A stretch of 64,000 nt of DNA from Stercoripulliclostridium_A sp045577735. GTDB taxonomy: Bacteria; Bacillota; Clostridia; Christensenellales; DTU072. Below are positions 17,003-25,590 of the stretch, in pieces; positions within the stretch are counted from its first letter, which is position 1, and the number at the start of each line of letters is the position of its first letter. The stretch is taken from assembly GCA_045577735.1 (NCBI GenBank), contig JAZNIY010000005.1, positions 1-64,000 on the forward strand. Reading direction: 5' to 3'. The notes below the pieces were generated by a model, which was not told the DNA's origin, did no database searches, and was given only the letters and a program-made list of their open reading frames with translations. A program made the translations under genes and the position numbers.

Positions 17003-17031
17003 TTGTATAAAATTTATATTTGGTGTAATAT
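17003..17031 (+). promoter_or_regulatory. Promoter of nadK
   Basis: TTGTAT (17003-17008), 17-bp spacer, TAATAT (17026-17031), six bases to the ATG at 17038. Leaderless arrangement; the -10 box lies inside the palindrome at 17027-17056. Confidence 0.65.
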
Positions 17032-17056
17032 AGTCCTATGAAAATAGGACTATATT
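17027..17056 (+). promoter_or_regulatory. Perfect hairpin/palindrome over the nadK start codon
   Basis: Thirteen uninterrupted base pairs (17027-17039 with 17044-17056) are closed by a GAAA tetraloop. It includes most of the -10 box and the bases AU of the ATG. In RNA reading through from tlyA it would bury the start codon; in DNA it is a dyad that could be an operator. Confidence 0.75.
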
Positions 17057-17898
17057 CAAATTTAACAAGGGATCCCGGTGCCCAATACACTAAAACCGTC
17101 TACAACATTCTAAAAGAAAGGAACGTTGCTATAAAAATTTCTGACGGTCTTAATGGTATTGACTTCGGCGTTCCCAATAATACTTATTATGACAACAACG
17201 AGCTCGCACGTGAAAGTGACGTTGTTATTGTTCTTGGAGGCGACGGCACCATTTTAGGCATTGCAAAAGAATGTGCAACCTACAGAAAACCGATTTTTGC
17301 AGTTAATATGGGCCACAAAGGTTTCTTGAGCGAGGTTAATAAAGAAGACCTAGAACAAGATTTTAACGACCTTTTTAATGGCAATTTTATTCTTGATAAG
17401 CGTAAGTTCCTTAAGGTTAAAATTGATGGAACTGACAAAGAATACTACGCGTTAAACGAGATTGTTGTAGCTCAATCATTATGCTCGCGTATTATGAAAG
17501 CCGAAATCACGGTAAATGGAACTTTAGTTGATAAATATTCATCGGACGGTATAATCGTTTCTACTCCTACGGGTTCTACTGCCTATAGCCTTTCTGCGGG
17601 AGGCCCCATTGTTGCGCCCGACGTATCGTGCTTTATAATTTCCCCCATATGCGCACACAGCTTACATTCACGTCCATTAATCGTATCTAATTCTAGTACG
17701 ATAAACGTTAAAATTTTGTCGGCAGATCCGGGAGCAAACGTTAACGTTGATGGACAAAATATACTAACCATTAAAAATGGAATGAGCGTTAATATATCCG
17801 ATTCGGATTTATCTGTTGACTTTATTAGACGTCCGTCATTTAATTTTTACGAAAAATTATTAGAAAAAATGCGTTACTGGAGTTCTATAGAGGTATAA
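17038..17898 (+). CDS. nadK: NAD kinase
   Basis: Phosphorylates NAD to NADP. 286 residues, with the catalytic GGDGT motif (VVLGGDGTILG, about 66-76), the NE/D and SSDGI-VSTPTGSTAYSLSAGGP block (about 165-190) and a C-terminal beta domain. The ATG at 17038 gives MKIGLYSN, the expected N-terminus. It is followed 2 bp later by argR. Confidence 0.95.
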   Translation: MKIGLYSNLTRDPGAQYTKTVYNILKERNVAIKISDGLNGIDFGVPNNTYYDNNELARESDVVIVLGGDGTILGIAKECATYRKPIFAVNMGHKGFLSEVNKEDLEQDFNDLFNGNFILDKRKFLKVKIDGTDKEYYALNEIVVAQSLCSRIMKAEITVNGTLVDKYSSDGIIVSTPTGSTAYSLSAGGPIVAPDVSCFIISPICAHSLHSRPLIVSNSSTINVKILSADPGANVNVDGQNILTIKNGMSVNISDSDLSVDFIRRPSFNFYEKLLEKMRYWSSIEV

Positions 17899-17900
17899 TT

Positions 17901-18344
17901 ATGAGTAGACAAGCAAGACAAACTAGACTTTTAAAACTTATTGAAGAGCGAGACATCGAAACTCAACAAGAATTAACGGATATCCTTCTAGAAGAAGGCT
18001 TTAAAGTTACACAAGCCACGGTTTCACGCGACATACAAGAGTTAGGGCTCATTAAGAACTCCATTCCTGGTCAAAAATCGAGATACGTTAAACCACTTGA
18101 TCCTAGACTACAAAGATTGCGTATGTTGTTCCATCAATCCGTCCTTTCGATTGATCATACCGAAAATTTTATCGTCATAAAAACGTTGAGTGGTGCTGCA
18201 AACAGCGCTGCAATGCTTATAGATCAACTTGAAAACCCCGAAATTATGGGTACGATTGCAGGAGATGATACCATTTTCATAATTGTTAAATCAAAAGATG
18301 AAGTGGTTAGAATCGTAAAACAATTAAATGATTTTCTAAACTAG
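17901..18344 (+). CDS. argR: Arginine repressor ArgR/AhrC
   Basis: Winged-helix regulator of arginine metabolism. 147 residues: N-terminal DNA-binding domain (TQATVSRDIQELGLIK) and C-terminal hexamerisation/arginine domain with GAANSAAMLIDQL and GTIAGDDTIFI. GAGGT precedes the ATG. Standard position ahead of recN. Confidence 0.95.
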   Translation: MSRQARQTRLLKLIEERDIETQQELTDILLEEGFKVTQATVSRDIQELGLIKNSIPGQKSRYVKPLDPRLQRLRMLFHQSVLSIDHTENFIVIKTLSGAANSAAMLIDQLENPEIMGTIAGDDTIFIIVKSKDEVVRIVKQLNDFLN

Positions 18345-18345
18345 T

Positions 18346-20049
18346 ATGATTTCTTCATTATACATTAAAAATATAGCTCTTATTCGTGAGCACACCTTGG
18401 AATTCTCCGAAGGATTAAACGTTTTGAGTGGTGAAACTGGCGCCGGTAAGTCAATTATTATTGACTCGCTTAATTTTGTGCTTGGTGATAGAGCCGATAA
18501 ATCATTAATTCGCCATGGACAAAGTATGGCAACCGTCGAGGCGGTTTTTAATGATAATAACAACATTAACGTATTAAAAATACTAAATGAGTATGGCATT
18601 GAACGAGAGGAAGTGCTCGTTGTTAAACGCACCATGACTGAAACGGGTAGGAGTGATTGCCGAATTAATGGTAGGGCGGTTACTCTTGGTCAACTACGCA
18701 AATTGGTCGCCCATCTCGTTGACATACACTCTCAACATGAAAATCAAGCACTACTTAACGAAGCAAATCATATTCTAATTTTAGATAAATATGGAAAATC
18801 TATAGAAAAAATAAAAGAACAATTTAATAACCATTTTAACTCCTATCTTGAAACTAAGATACAAATTGATTCTTTTGAAGATGAAGCCAGTCGTGCACGC
18901 AAAATAGATAGTTTAGAATATCAGATTTCTGAAATTGAGCGCGTTAATCCACAAATAGGTGAAGAGGATTCATTAATAACCCAAAGAAACAAGTTCCAAA
19001 ATTCCGAAAGAATTGCTAATGCTCTCTCGGCCTCGTACAGCGCCTTAGACGGCGATGAATCATTCGGCTCAATAAATCTTACGCAAATGGCTATTCGCGA
19101 AATTAACGCTGTTTTACGCTTTGATAGTAAATTTGAAACGTTGGCCGAACGTTTAGAATCTATAAAAATTGATTTAAGAGATATCGCTGATGAAATTAGC
19201 ACCGAAATTGAAGGGTTAGCTTACGATCCTAAAGAACTAGAAAAAATTGAAGAAAGGATTGCCGAAATTAGAAAAATTAAAAAACGCTACGGTCCTATTG
19301 AAGATCTTCCTGAATTTTTAGAAAAAAATTACGTAGAATTAGAAAAACTTAAAAATGCAGAGCAAATTATTGCTGATTTGAACAAAACCTTGATTCAAGA
19401 AGGTAATCTTGCAATTAAATATGCTATTGAACTACATGATGAAAGGGTTAAAATCGCTAAAACGTTTAACAATTCTATCGTCAAAAACCTAAAAGAACTG
19501 GGAATGAAAAATACTACTTTTGAAGCTGAAATTATCTTCCCAGAGAATTCTGAAAACATATTGAAAATTGCAAATGAAAATGGTGCTGATTCAGTAAGAT
19601 TTTTAATTTCCCCAAATTTAGGAGAACCACTTAAACCTCTTTCGAAAATTGCATCCGGTGGTGAGATGAGTCGGTTTATGCTAGGGCTTAAAAATATTAC
19701 TGCAGAATTAGAGGGGATCGACACTTTAGTCTTTGACGAAATAGATACGGGAATAAGTGGTTTAATTGCAAAAGTTGTTGCACAAAAATTGAATGACGTT
19801 TCTACAAACAGACAGGTTCTAGCCGTAACGCATTTACCGCAACTTGCATCCATGGCAGACCATCACTACCTAATAACTAAGTTTGAAAAAGATGGGCAAA
19901 CAATAACCGAAGTACACTTACTTGATGAACTCGGTTCAGTAAAAGAAGTAATGCGTCTTGCGGGAAGTGACCCTAATAGCGTGGTTGGCGAACAAAATGC
20001 CCTTGAACTAAAAAAATGGGCAAAAAATTACAAAATTGCTAAGAAATAA
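18346..20049 (+). CDS. recN: DNA repair protein RecN
   Basis: SMC-like ATPase acting early in double-strand break repair. 567 residues: Walker A GETGAGKSIIIDSL (about 27-40), coiled-coil arms in the middle (about 150-370), ABC signature KIASGGEMSRFML and Walker B TLVFDEIDTGISG. Starts one base after the argR stop. Confidence 0.96.
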   Translation: MISSLYIKNIALIREHTLEFSEGLNVLSGETGAGKSIIIDSLNFVLGDRADKSLIRHGQSMATVEAVFNDNNNINVLKILNEYGIEREEVLVVKRTMTETGRSDCRINGRAVTLGQLRKLVAHLVDIHSQHENQALLNEANHILILDKYGKSIEKIKEQFNNHFNSYLETKIQIDSFEDEASRARKIDSLEYQISEIERVNPQIGEEDSLITQRNKFQNSERIANALSASYSALDGDESFGSINLTQMAIREINAVLRFDSKFETLAERLESIKIDLRDIADEISTEIEGLAYDPKELEKIEERIAEIRKIKKRYGPIEDLPEFLEKNYVELEKLKNAEQIIADLNKTLIQEGNLAIKYAIELHDERVKIAKTFNNSIVKNLKELGMKNTTFEAEIIFPENSENILKIANENGADSVRFLISPNLGEPLKPLSKIASGGEMSRFMLGLKNITAELEGIDTLVFDEIDTGISGLIAKVVAQKLNDVSTNRQVLAVTHLPQLASMADHHYLITKFEKDGQTITEVHLLDELGSVKEVMRLAGSDPNSVVGEQNALELKKWAKNYKIAKK

Positions 20050-20066
20050 CACTTTTTGACCTTCGA

Positions 20067-20096
20067 GTATTATAAAAATACTTATAAATTATAATA
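20067..20096 (+). promoter_or_regulatory. Possible forespore (sigma-G-like) promoter of spoIVB
   Basis: GTATT (20067-20071), 18-bp spacer, TATAATA (20090-20096). Compared with the known sigma-G pattern GHATR-N18-CATNHTA, each half differs at one base. spoIVB is forespore-expressed in B. subtilis. Confidence 0.4.
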
Positions 20097-20110
20097 GTTT
20101 TTAGAATAAT

Positions 20111-20143
20111 TACCTCCTAATTGCACAAGTTAATTGGGAGGTA
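20111..20143 (+). promoter_or_regulatory. Hairpin sequestering the spoIVB ribosome-binding site
   Basis: TACCTCCTAATT (20111-20122) pairs over 12 bp (one G.U) with AATTGGGAGGTA (20132-20143) around a 9-nt loop. The right arm contains the GGGAGG Shine-Dalgarno site of spoIVB; the left arm resembles the 16S anti-Shine-Dalgarno sequence. Confidence 0.75.
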
Positions 20144-20148
20144 TTTTA

Positions 20149-21183
20149 ATGCTTATGGATAAATCAATAAAAAATAGATTACGAATTTTAACTCTGATTA
20201 TCATAATTTTACTTTCCGTTTCGTCATTCTGTTTTAGCACTAGTTATAAAGCCTTAGCAAAGGAAGATGAGGTACATTTAGGTGGTCTTCCCATTGGTTT
20301 GAACATTACCAGCAATGGTTTAGTAGTTATCGATTTTAAGCCAATTATAACCACCTCTGGCGCGGTCTGTCCTGCAAAAGAAAGTGGAATTGAAAAGGGT
20401 GACTTAATACTTAGCGCTAATAAAAATGCCATTAGAACTGCAAACGATTTACAAAACTCAATAAACAATGCAAATAGCGAAACTATTCCTTTAATTATAT
20501 TTAGAGAAGATAAAGAATTAGAATTAATTGTCAATTTGGTTTTTGACCCGTTAGCAGGGATGAAAAAAATTGGATTAATTGTTAAAAACGATATTTCAGG
20601 CGTAGGTACTATTACTTATATTGATAATACTGGCAATTACTGCTCATTGGGACATAAGATTTGTGACTCAAATTTGGACAATCAATCCTTTTATCAAAAG
20701 GGAAATATATATAACGCAACAATTTTAGGCGTGTATAAAGGCAATGATAATGAGGCTGGCGCGCTAAAAGGCGCATTTGATAAGAACTCCACCTCTATTG
20801 GTAATACTATAAAAAATTGTGATTTTGGTGTTTATGGTAAAATTACCGACGATTCATTTTATAAAAACCGTGAGCTAGTTAAATTGGGCTCAAAAAGTGA
20901 CGTAAAGCCCGGAAAAGCTTATATTTATACAACCATAGAAGGCTCAACCCCTCAAAAATATCAAATAGAAATTGTTAAAAACTATAACCAAGACAAGCCG
21001 GAAATTAAAAGCATGGTTATCCGCGTAACCGATAAACGATTGCTTGAGAAAGCAGGTGGGATCGTTCAAGGAATGAGTGGCTCGCCCATAGTACAAAACG
21101 ATAAACTTGTTGGCGCAGTTACTCACGTATTTCTAAAAGATTCATCAATTGGTTATGGGGTCTATATAGATTGGCTCTTTTGA
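20149..21183 (+). CDS. spoIVB: SpoIVB signalling serine peptidase
   Basis: Secreted from the forespore to trigger pro-sigma-K processing through SpoIVFA/BofA. The start at 20149 follows GGGAGG; an earlier in-frame start at 20134 lies inside that site. The 344-residue product has an N-terminal membrane/signal segment, a PDZ domain (about 60-130, PAKESGIEKGDLILSANK) and an S55 peptidase domain with the expected His in LGHKICD and catalytic Ser in GMSGSPI. spo0A, which usually follows, is not here. Confidence 0.94.
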   Translation: MLMDKSIKNRLRILTLIIIILLSVSSFCFSTSYKALAKEDEVHLGGLPIGLNITSNGLVVIDFKPIITTSGAVCPAKESGIEKGDLILSANKNAIRTANDLQNSINNANSETIPLIIFREDKELELIVNLVFDPLAGMKKIGLIVKNDISGVGTITYIDNTGNYCSLGHKICDSNLDNQSFYQKGNIYNATILGVYKGNDNEAGALKGAFDKNSTSIGNTIKNCDFGVYGKITDDSFYKNRELVKLGSKSDVKPGKAYIYTTIEGSTPQKYQIEIVKNYNQDKPEIKSMVIRVTDKRLLEKAGGIVQGMSGSPIVQNDKLVGAVTHVFLKDSSIGYGVYIDWLF

Positions 21184-21216
21184 GCATAAAACCTTGTTCT
21201 TTGAGTATATTTTATT

Positions 21217-21828
21217 ATGCTCAAAAAACTAGGTTGTTACATAAAAGATAACATATATTTATTTAAAAAGTCTATTTTTGAAAACAAAATACATCTTTAC
21301 GTTTGCTTAGGCGCATTTGCAATAGGTTTGTTAATTGCATTAAGTAAAGATTACTCTGAGGTTACAACAACCAACAATTTTGTTTACGCAATATTTTCCG
21401 GCAACAACTCTCCAATTCCACAATTAATTAGACTTATTTTATGGCTTAGTGGCTTATATCTTATATGGTTTGCCACGGCCTTCCATTTTATACTTTTCAT
21501 CACGTTAGGATACGGAAGTATTTTATTAATTTCCTATTTGGTATTTTCAAATGGTTTTTGTGGTGTTGCGGTGCAACCCTTAAGTGGACTTCTTTACGTA
21601 ATTTTATATCTAATTCCCACCGTTTTAATTGGTTTGGTTGGTTATATCTTGGCTCTTAAAGAGATATATTGTCTACTAAATTATGATTGCAATCGCAAAA
21701 CACTTATTAACATTGCTTTTCATCAAAAAGGAGTTAGAAAGTCTATTACTCCAATTTGGGTTTTAACCTCTCTGTTTATTGTCGCTTATTGGTTAATATT
21801 TTATCTATTTTTGATAATAATCATTTAA
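21217..21828 (+). CDS. Polytopic membrane protein, possibly SpoIIM
   Basis: 203 residues with about five membrane helices (28-43, 70-90, 91-113, 119-145 and 178-200). Position between spoIVB and dacF/scpAB, where Clostridia often carry spoIIM (septal peptidoglycan dissolution with SpoIID and SpoIIP), and the length support SpoIIM, but sequence similarity is weak, so this is tentative. There is no Shine-Dalgarno site; TATATT at 21206-21211 lies five bases before the ATG, again a leaderless-looking start, though without a good -35 box. Confidence 0.5.
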   Translation: MLKKLGCYIKDNIYLFKKSIFENKIHLYVCLGAFAIGLLIALSKDYSEVTTTNNFVYAIFSGNNSPIPQLIRLILWLSGLYLIWFATAFHFILFITLGYGSILLISYLVFSNGFCGVAVQPLSGLLYVILYLIPTVLIGLVGYILALKEIYCLLNYDCNRKTLINIAFHQKGVRKSITPIWVLTSLFIVAYWLIFYLFLIIII

Positions 21829-21842
21829 TTATTGCTTGTTTT

Positions 21843-21871
21843 GCATACAAAACGTATTTTTTTACATACTG
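21843..21871 (+). promoter_or_regulatory. Sigma-G-like forespore promoter of dacF
   Basis: GCATA (21843-21847), 17-bp spacer, CATACTG (21865-21871); the known sigma-G pattern is GHATR, about 18 bp, CATNHTA. dacF is a forespore gene in B. subtilis, so sequence and expectation agree. A weak GTTTTG/CAAAAC stem with a T-run (21838-21863) overlaps it and might end the upstream transcript. Confidence 0.55.
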
Positions 21872-21887
21872 ATGATGAGGTGAAAAA

Positions 21888-23090
21888 ATGAGAAAAACTA
21901 TTATAATAATCATAGCAATTTGTTTTGCTTTGACCTTAGGTTTGACGCCCACTTTAATAGCCAGTGCTAAAGGGGAAAATTTAAACGAAAAAGCGTTAAA
22001 TAGTGCACTTTCTAATTATAATTCTCGTTCAGCATACGTTATTGATTACGACACCGGGAAAGTTTTGTTTGAAAGAAAGCCAGAGGATAAGTACCCCATA
22101 GCCAGCATGGTAAAAATAATGACCCTTAACCTTGCATTTGATGAAATTAAAAAGGGGAATCTCGCGCTTGATGAAAAAATAACCATTAGCGAAACGGCAT
22201 CATCTATGGGTGGATCACAAATGTTTTTAGATACCGGATTAGAGTATAGCGTCAGTGATTTAATTAAAGGAATTATCGTTGTATCTGCAAACGATGCTAG
22301 TGTAGCATTGGCCGAAAGAATTAGTGGTAACGTAGACTCTTTTATTGAACTAATGAATAACAAGGCAAGAGATTTTGGAATGCAAAACACACGCTTTGTA
22401 AACGTTACAGGACTGCCACAAGAAGGACAATATAGTACTGCAAAAGACGTTACGATTATGATGAAAAATCTACTAAAGCACCCAAAATATTACGATTTTT
22501 CTTCAATTTATCTTGAAAATTATACACACCCGGATGGCCGTAAAACAGAACTTACAAATACCAATAAATTAGTGAGATTTTATAAGGGTTGCGACGGAGG
22601 AAAGACTGGATTTACTAATGATGCAATGTTCTGTCTTTCAGCAACGGCAAAACGTGATGACACAAGGGTAATTGCAACTGTATTAGGCGCTCCGACAAGC
22701 AAAGAGAGAAACAAAGAAATTACCGATTTGTTTAATTTTGCTTTTGCTAATTATAAGACTGTGAAATTGATAGAAAAGGACAAACCAATTCCGACAAAGG
22801 TAGAAATCAAAGGAGCAAAAGAAAAGAATTATGAAATATGCGTGGATAAAGATATATTTATACTGTCAAAGCGCAACGAAAAGCCTCAATTTGACGTTGA
22901 AGTAACAATAAACGATAGTTTGAAAGCCCCAATAAGCAAAGGTGTGACAATAGGTCAAATAAAGCTTATTGATAAGACGACAAAAACTGTTATTGATGAA
23001 GCTAATTTAGTCACCATGAAGGACATACACTCCAAATCGTTTATGGATGGACTTAGAGAAATTTTAGAAAATTGGTTTATCAATTTATAA
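21888..23090 (+). CDS. dacF: D-alanyl-D-alanine carboxypeptidase DacF-like
   Basis: Penicillin-binding protein that trims the terminal D-Ala from peptidoglycan stem peptides, probably in the spore cortex or germ-cell wall. 400 residues: signal peptide to about residue 27, then S11 peptidase motifs SMVK (Ser73, Lys76), SAN (133-135) and KTG, then a PBP5-type C-terminal beta domain and a short amphipathic C-terminal helix for membrane attachment. GAGGTG precedes the ATG. Ends at the strong terminator at 23135-23170. Confidence 0.92.
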   Translation: MRKTIIIIIAICFALTLGLTPTLIASAKGENLNEKALNSALSNYNSRSAYVIDYDTGKVLFERKPEDKYPIASMVKIMTLNLAFDEIKKGNLALDEKITISETASSMGGSQMFLDTGLEYSVSDLIKGIIVVSANDASVALAERISGNVDSFIELMNNKARDFGMQNTRFVNVTGLPQEGQYSTAKDVTIMMKNLLKHPKYYDFSSIYLENYTHPDGRKTELTNTNKLVRFYKGCDGGKTGFTNDAMFCLSATAKRDDTRVIATVLGAPTSKERNKEITDLFNFAFANYKTVKLIEKDKPIPTKVEIKGAKEKNYEICVDKDIFILSKRNEKPQFDVEVTINDSLKAPISKGVTIGQIKLIDKTTKTVIDEANLVTMKDIHSKSFMDGLREILENWFINL

Positions 23091-23134
23091 AATTCACATC
23101 AACGCAAGCTATTGGTTGGTATAATTTTAGTAAA

Positions 23135-23170
23135 AAATAAAACGCGTGTATATGCACGCGTTTTATTTTT
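23135..23170 (+). terminator. Terminator after dacF
   Basis: AAAACGCGTG (23139-23148) pairs with CACGCGTTTT (23155-23164), extended by A/T pairs, loop TATATG, then five T. Confidence 0.9.
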
Positions 23171-23194
23171 ATGTAAAATGTGTGTGTACACGTA

Positions 23195-23223
23195 TTGACA
23201 CGCGCACGTATTTATTATATAAT
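23195..23223 (+). promoter_or_regulatory. Consensus sigma-A promoter of the M50-scpAB operon
   Basis: TTGACA (23195-23200), 17-bp spacer, TATAAT (23218-23223): a perfect match. The leader is about 19 nt and contains AGAAGGT, so this unit is not leaderless. Confidence 0.9.
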
Positions 23224-23248
23224 AAGACCATAAATTTAGAAGGTATTT

Positions 23249-23983
23249 ATGTTTTTATTTAATCTACTCAGATCCGAAGGTAGTATTTCGGACAAATTAA
23301 TAGTTGCACTTGCATTCGTTCTCGTAGCTATTTTCTCTATTGTTATACATGAAGTAGCGCATGGTTTTGTTGCCAAACTCAACGGAGATCTGACGGCTAA
23401 AGAGAGGGGAAGATTAACCTTGAATCCCTCAGCACACCTTGACCCCATTGGTGTATTTATGATGTTGCTTGTCGGTTTTGGTTGGGCTAAGCCCGTTCCG
23501 GTTAACCCAAATAATTTTACAAATCGTAAAAGAGGTATTTTTACAGTATCTATTGCAGGAATTTCAGCTAACGTTATTGTAGCTGGAATATCTTTGTTAT
23601 TATATTTCCTTTTGTTCCCAATTCAATACAAAATCGATTATGCAGTTGCTTCTAATCCTATTGTAAGCGTCCTTTTGACTTTTATGTATTCATTGTTGAT
23701 ACTAAGCGTTCAAATTAACATGATGCTTGCATTTTTTAATATTTTACCCATATACCCCCTTGATGGCTTTAATATGATTAACACCTTTTTGCCTTATGGC
23801 AATGGTTTTCAAAAGGTAATGGTAAAATATGGCTCCTTTATACTTATTGGTTTAATCCTAATAGGAAATATAGGTAATGCCTTTGGCATAAAATGGCTTA
23901 ATATTTTTAGTTTGTTCGGCGATCTTATAACAACAATGTTAAACAAAGTAACACTTCAATCAATAATGACTTTTATATTGTAG
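23249..23983 (+). CDS. Site-2 protease family (M50) membrane metalloprotease
   Basis: Polytopic zinc protease, 244 residues. The metal motif HEVAH lies in the first helix (His34, Glu35, His38) and the third ligand in YPLDGFNM near the C-terminus. Short N-terminus and no PDZ domain place it in the YwhC/compact S2P group. Substrate unknown. In Clostridia this gene often precedes scpA-scpB, as here. Confidence 0.9.
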   Translation: MFLFNLLRSEGSISDKLIVALAFVLVAIFSIVIHEVAHGFVAKLNGDLTAKERGRLTLNPSAHLDPIGVFMMLLVGFGWAKPVPVNPNNFTNRKRGIFTVSIAGISANVIVAGISLLLYFLLFPIQYKIDYAVASNPIVSVLLTFMYSLLILSVQINMMLAFFNILPIYPLDGFNMINTFLPYGNGFQKVMVKYGSFILIGLILIGNIGNAFGIKWLNIFSLFGDLITTMLNKVTLQSIMTFIL

Positions 23984-23984
23984 T

Positions 23985-24857
23985 ATGTCAGAAGAAATTA
24001 TAAATACAAATGAAGAATTACAATTGGAACCAGTCATAGAGATTGACGCCGACGTAAGTACTTCCAAACTTTCTTTCTTAAACCTCTCGTATCATTTGTA
24101 CGAAGAGGACGTTGCTCTTGACAAGCTACTAGACATTTGCAAACAAAATAAGGTTGCAATTAGAGATATTTTTATTTCTGATATTACTCAACAATATCTT
24201 GATTACGTTGTAGAACTAACAAAAGATGAACGCAATTATGACGATATTGCAGACTTTTTGGTTCTTGCAGCAACCCTTATTGAGTTCAAAGCAAATTCAT
24301 TATTACCAAATTTGGATTTTGATGACAGTGAATTTGATGAATTCTTGTCTGATGAAGAACTTTTCTTTAGACGTGCTGAAGAATATGCTGCATACAGAAA
24401 TGCTGCAGAAAAAATGCAAGAATTAGAAATTTTGAACCGTTTCTATCGTGAACCTGTGTTTGGCGAAAACGAATACAAGCTCGTCATTAAAGACTTTTCA
24501 CTACAAAAAATGATAGATGCTTTTTCCAGAATGTTGGAACGAGCGGAATTTGAAGAGGATAAACACGTAGAGAAAACCATACCGAACGAACGCTTCACCG
24601 TTGCCGATAGAGTTATCGACGTTGTTGAAGCCCTTCGTGTATATCGCAAGCTAAAACTCATCGACTTATTCGACCCGGATTTTAGTAAACTTGAAATCAT
24701 AAATACTTTTCTTGCAGTTTTGGAACTTTGCAAACAACAAGTTGCAACTATTGCTCAAGAAACTGCTGAAGCAGAAATTTTTGTTGAGGCAACACCCATA
24801 ACCGATACTTTTAACGTACAGGAGGACGCACTAAACGATGCCGTTGAATATAATTGA
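23985..24857 (+). CDS. scpA: Segregation and condensation protein A
   Basis: Kleisin subunit that bridges SMC heads. 290 residues with a conserved N-terminal helical bundle (DVALDKLLDICKQNKVAIRDIFISDI), an acidic middle, and a winged-helix C-terminus. It starts 1 bp after the M50 gene and overlaps scpB by 20 bp. Confidence 0.94.
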   Translation: MSEEIINTNEELQLEPVIEIDADVSTSKLSFLNLSYHLYEEDVALDKLLDICKQNKVAIRDIFISDITQQYLDYVVELTKDERNYDDIADFLVLAATLIEFKANSLLPNLDFDDSEFDEFLSDEELFFRRAEEYAAYRNAAEKMQELEILNRFYREPVFGENEYKLVIKDFSLQKMIDAFSRMLERAEFEEDKHVEKTIPNERFTVADRVIDVVEALRVYRKLKLIDLFDPDFSKLEIINTFLAVLELCKQQVATIAQETAEAEIFVEATPITDTFNVQEDALNDAVEYN

Positions 24858-25542
24858 GTCCTTAATATTTGCTAGCGGACACGGTATGCACCGTGAAGAT
24901 ATCATAAAAGGGCTTAAAGATAAATACTCAAAAAAAGAGATAGAAAACGCTCTTGACGAATTAAGAAAACAATACTCCGGAGACCGTGGAGTACATCTTA
25001 TTGTCGCTAATAACGTATATCAATTCCAATCTAATCCCGCCCACGGTGAATTACTTGCAGACCTGCTTTTAGAAACTAGAGAACGCCAACTTTCTAAGAC
25101 GTTACTTCAAGTTTTAGCTATTATAGCCTATAAGCAACCTGTAACCAGAACCGAAATTGAAGACCTTCGTGGTGTTGGTAGCGATTACGTTATTGCTATG
25201 CTACTCAAGTTAAACCTTATTGAAGCAGTCGGTAGAAAGGAAACGATAGGTAAACCCATACTTTATGGTACAACCAACGAATTCTTAAAGAAGTTTGGTC
25301 TTGAAAGCCTAGAAGAACTACCCGACTATGACGATCTAATGCTTAAAATTAAGAACAATTTTGAAAAATATTATGCAAAAGAGAACACGTTGTTCCGTGA
25401 TCGTAATATTGATATGACCCATCCTGAAGATCAACTTCAAGAGGGTGATGAATCACTTCCCGAGGACGAATTCTTCGGAGATGAGAGTGATGACGATATT
25501 CCTTCCTTCCTAGATGGTGAGGATATTGTTGAAATTGATTAA
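24838..25542 (+). CDS. scpB: Segregation and condensation protein B
   Basis: Dimeric winged-helix partner of ScpA. 234 residues; LLQVLAIIAYKQPVTRTEIEDLRGVGSDYVI is the family signature. The C-terminus is acidic and extended (about 190-234, rich in D and E). AGGAGG lies within the end of scpA. Confidence 0.95.
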   Translation: MPLNIIESLIFASGHGMHREDIIKGLKDKYSKKEIENALDELRKQYSGDRGVHLIVANNVYQFQSNPAHGELLADLLLETRERQLSKTLLQVLAIIAYKQPVTRTEIEDLRGVGSDYVIAMLLKLNLIEAVGRKETIGKPILYGTTNEFLKKFGLESLEELPDYDDLMLKIKNNFEKYYAKENTLFRDRNIDMTHPEDQLQEGDESLPEDEFFGDESDDDIPSFLDGEDIVEID

Positions 25543-25590
25543 TCTAGGACACTAAATACGAAAAATTGACATCGATTAAGGAGCCAAACG

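Noticed and set aside
20066..20083. AGTATT/AATACT hairpin as terminator of recN
   Set aside because: Only six A/T-rich pairs and no T-run directly after the stem.
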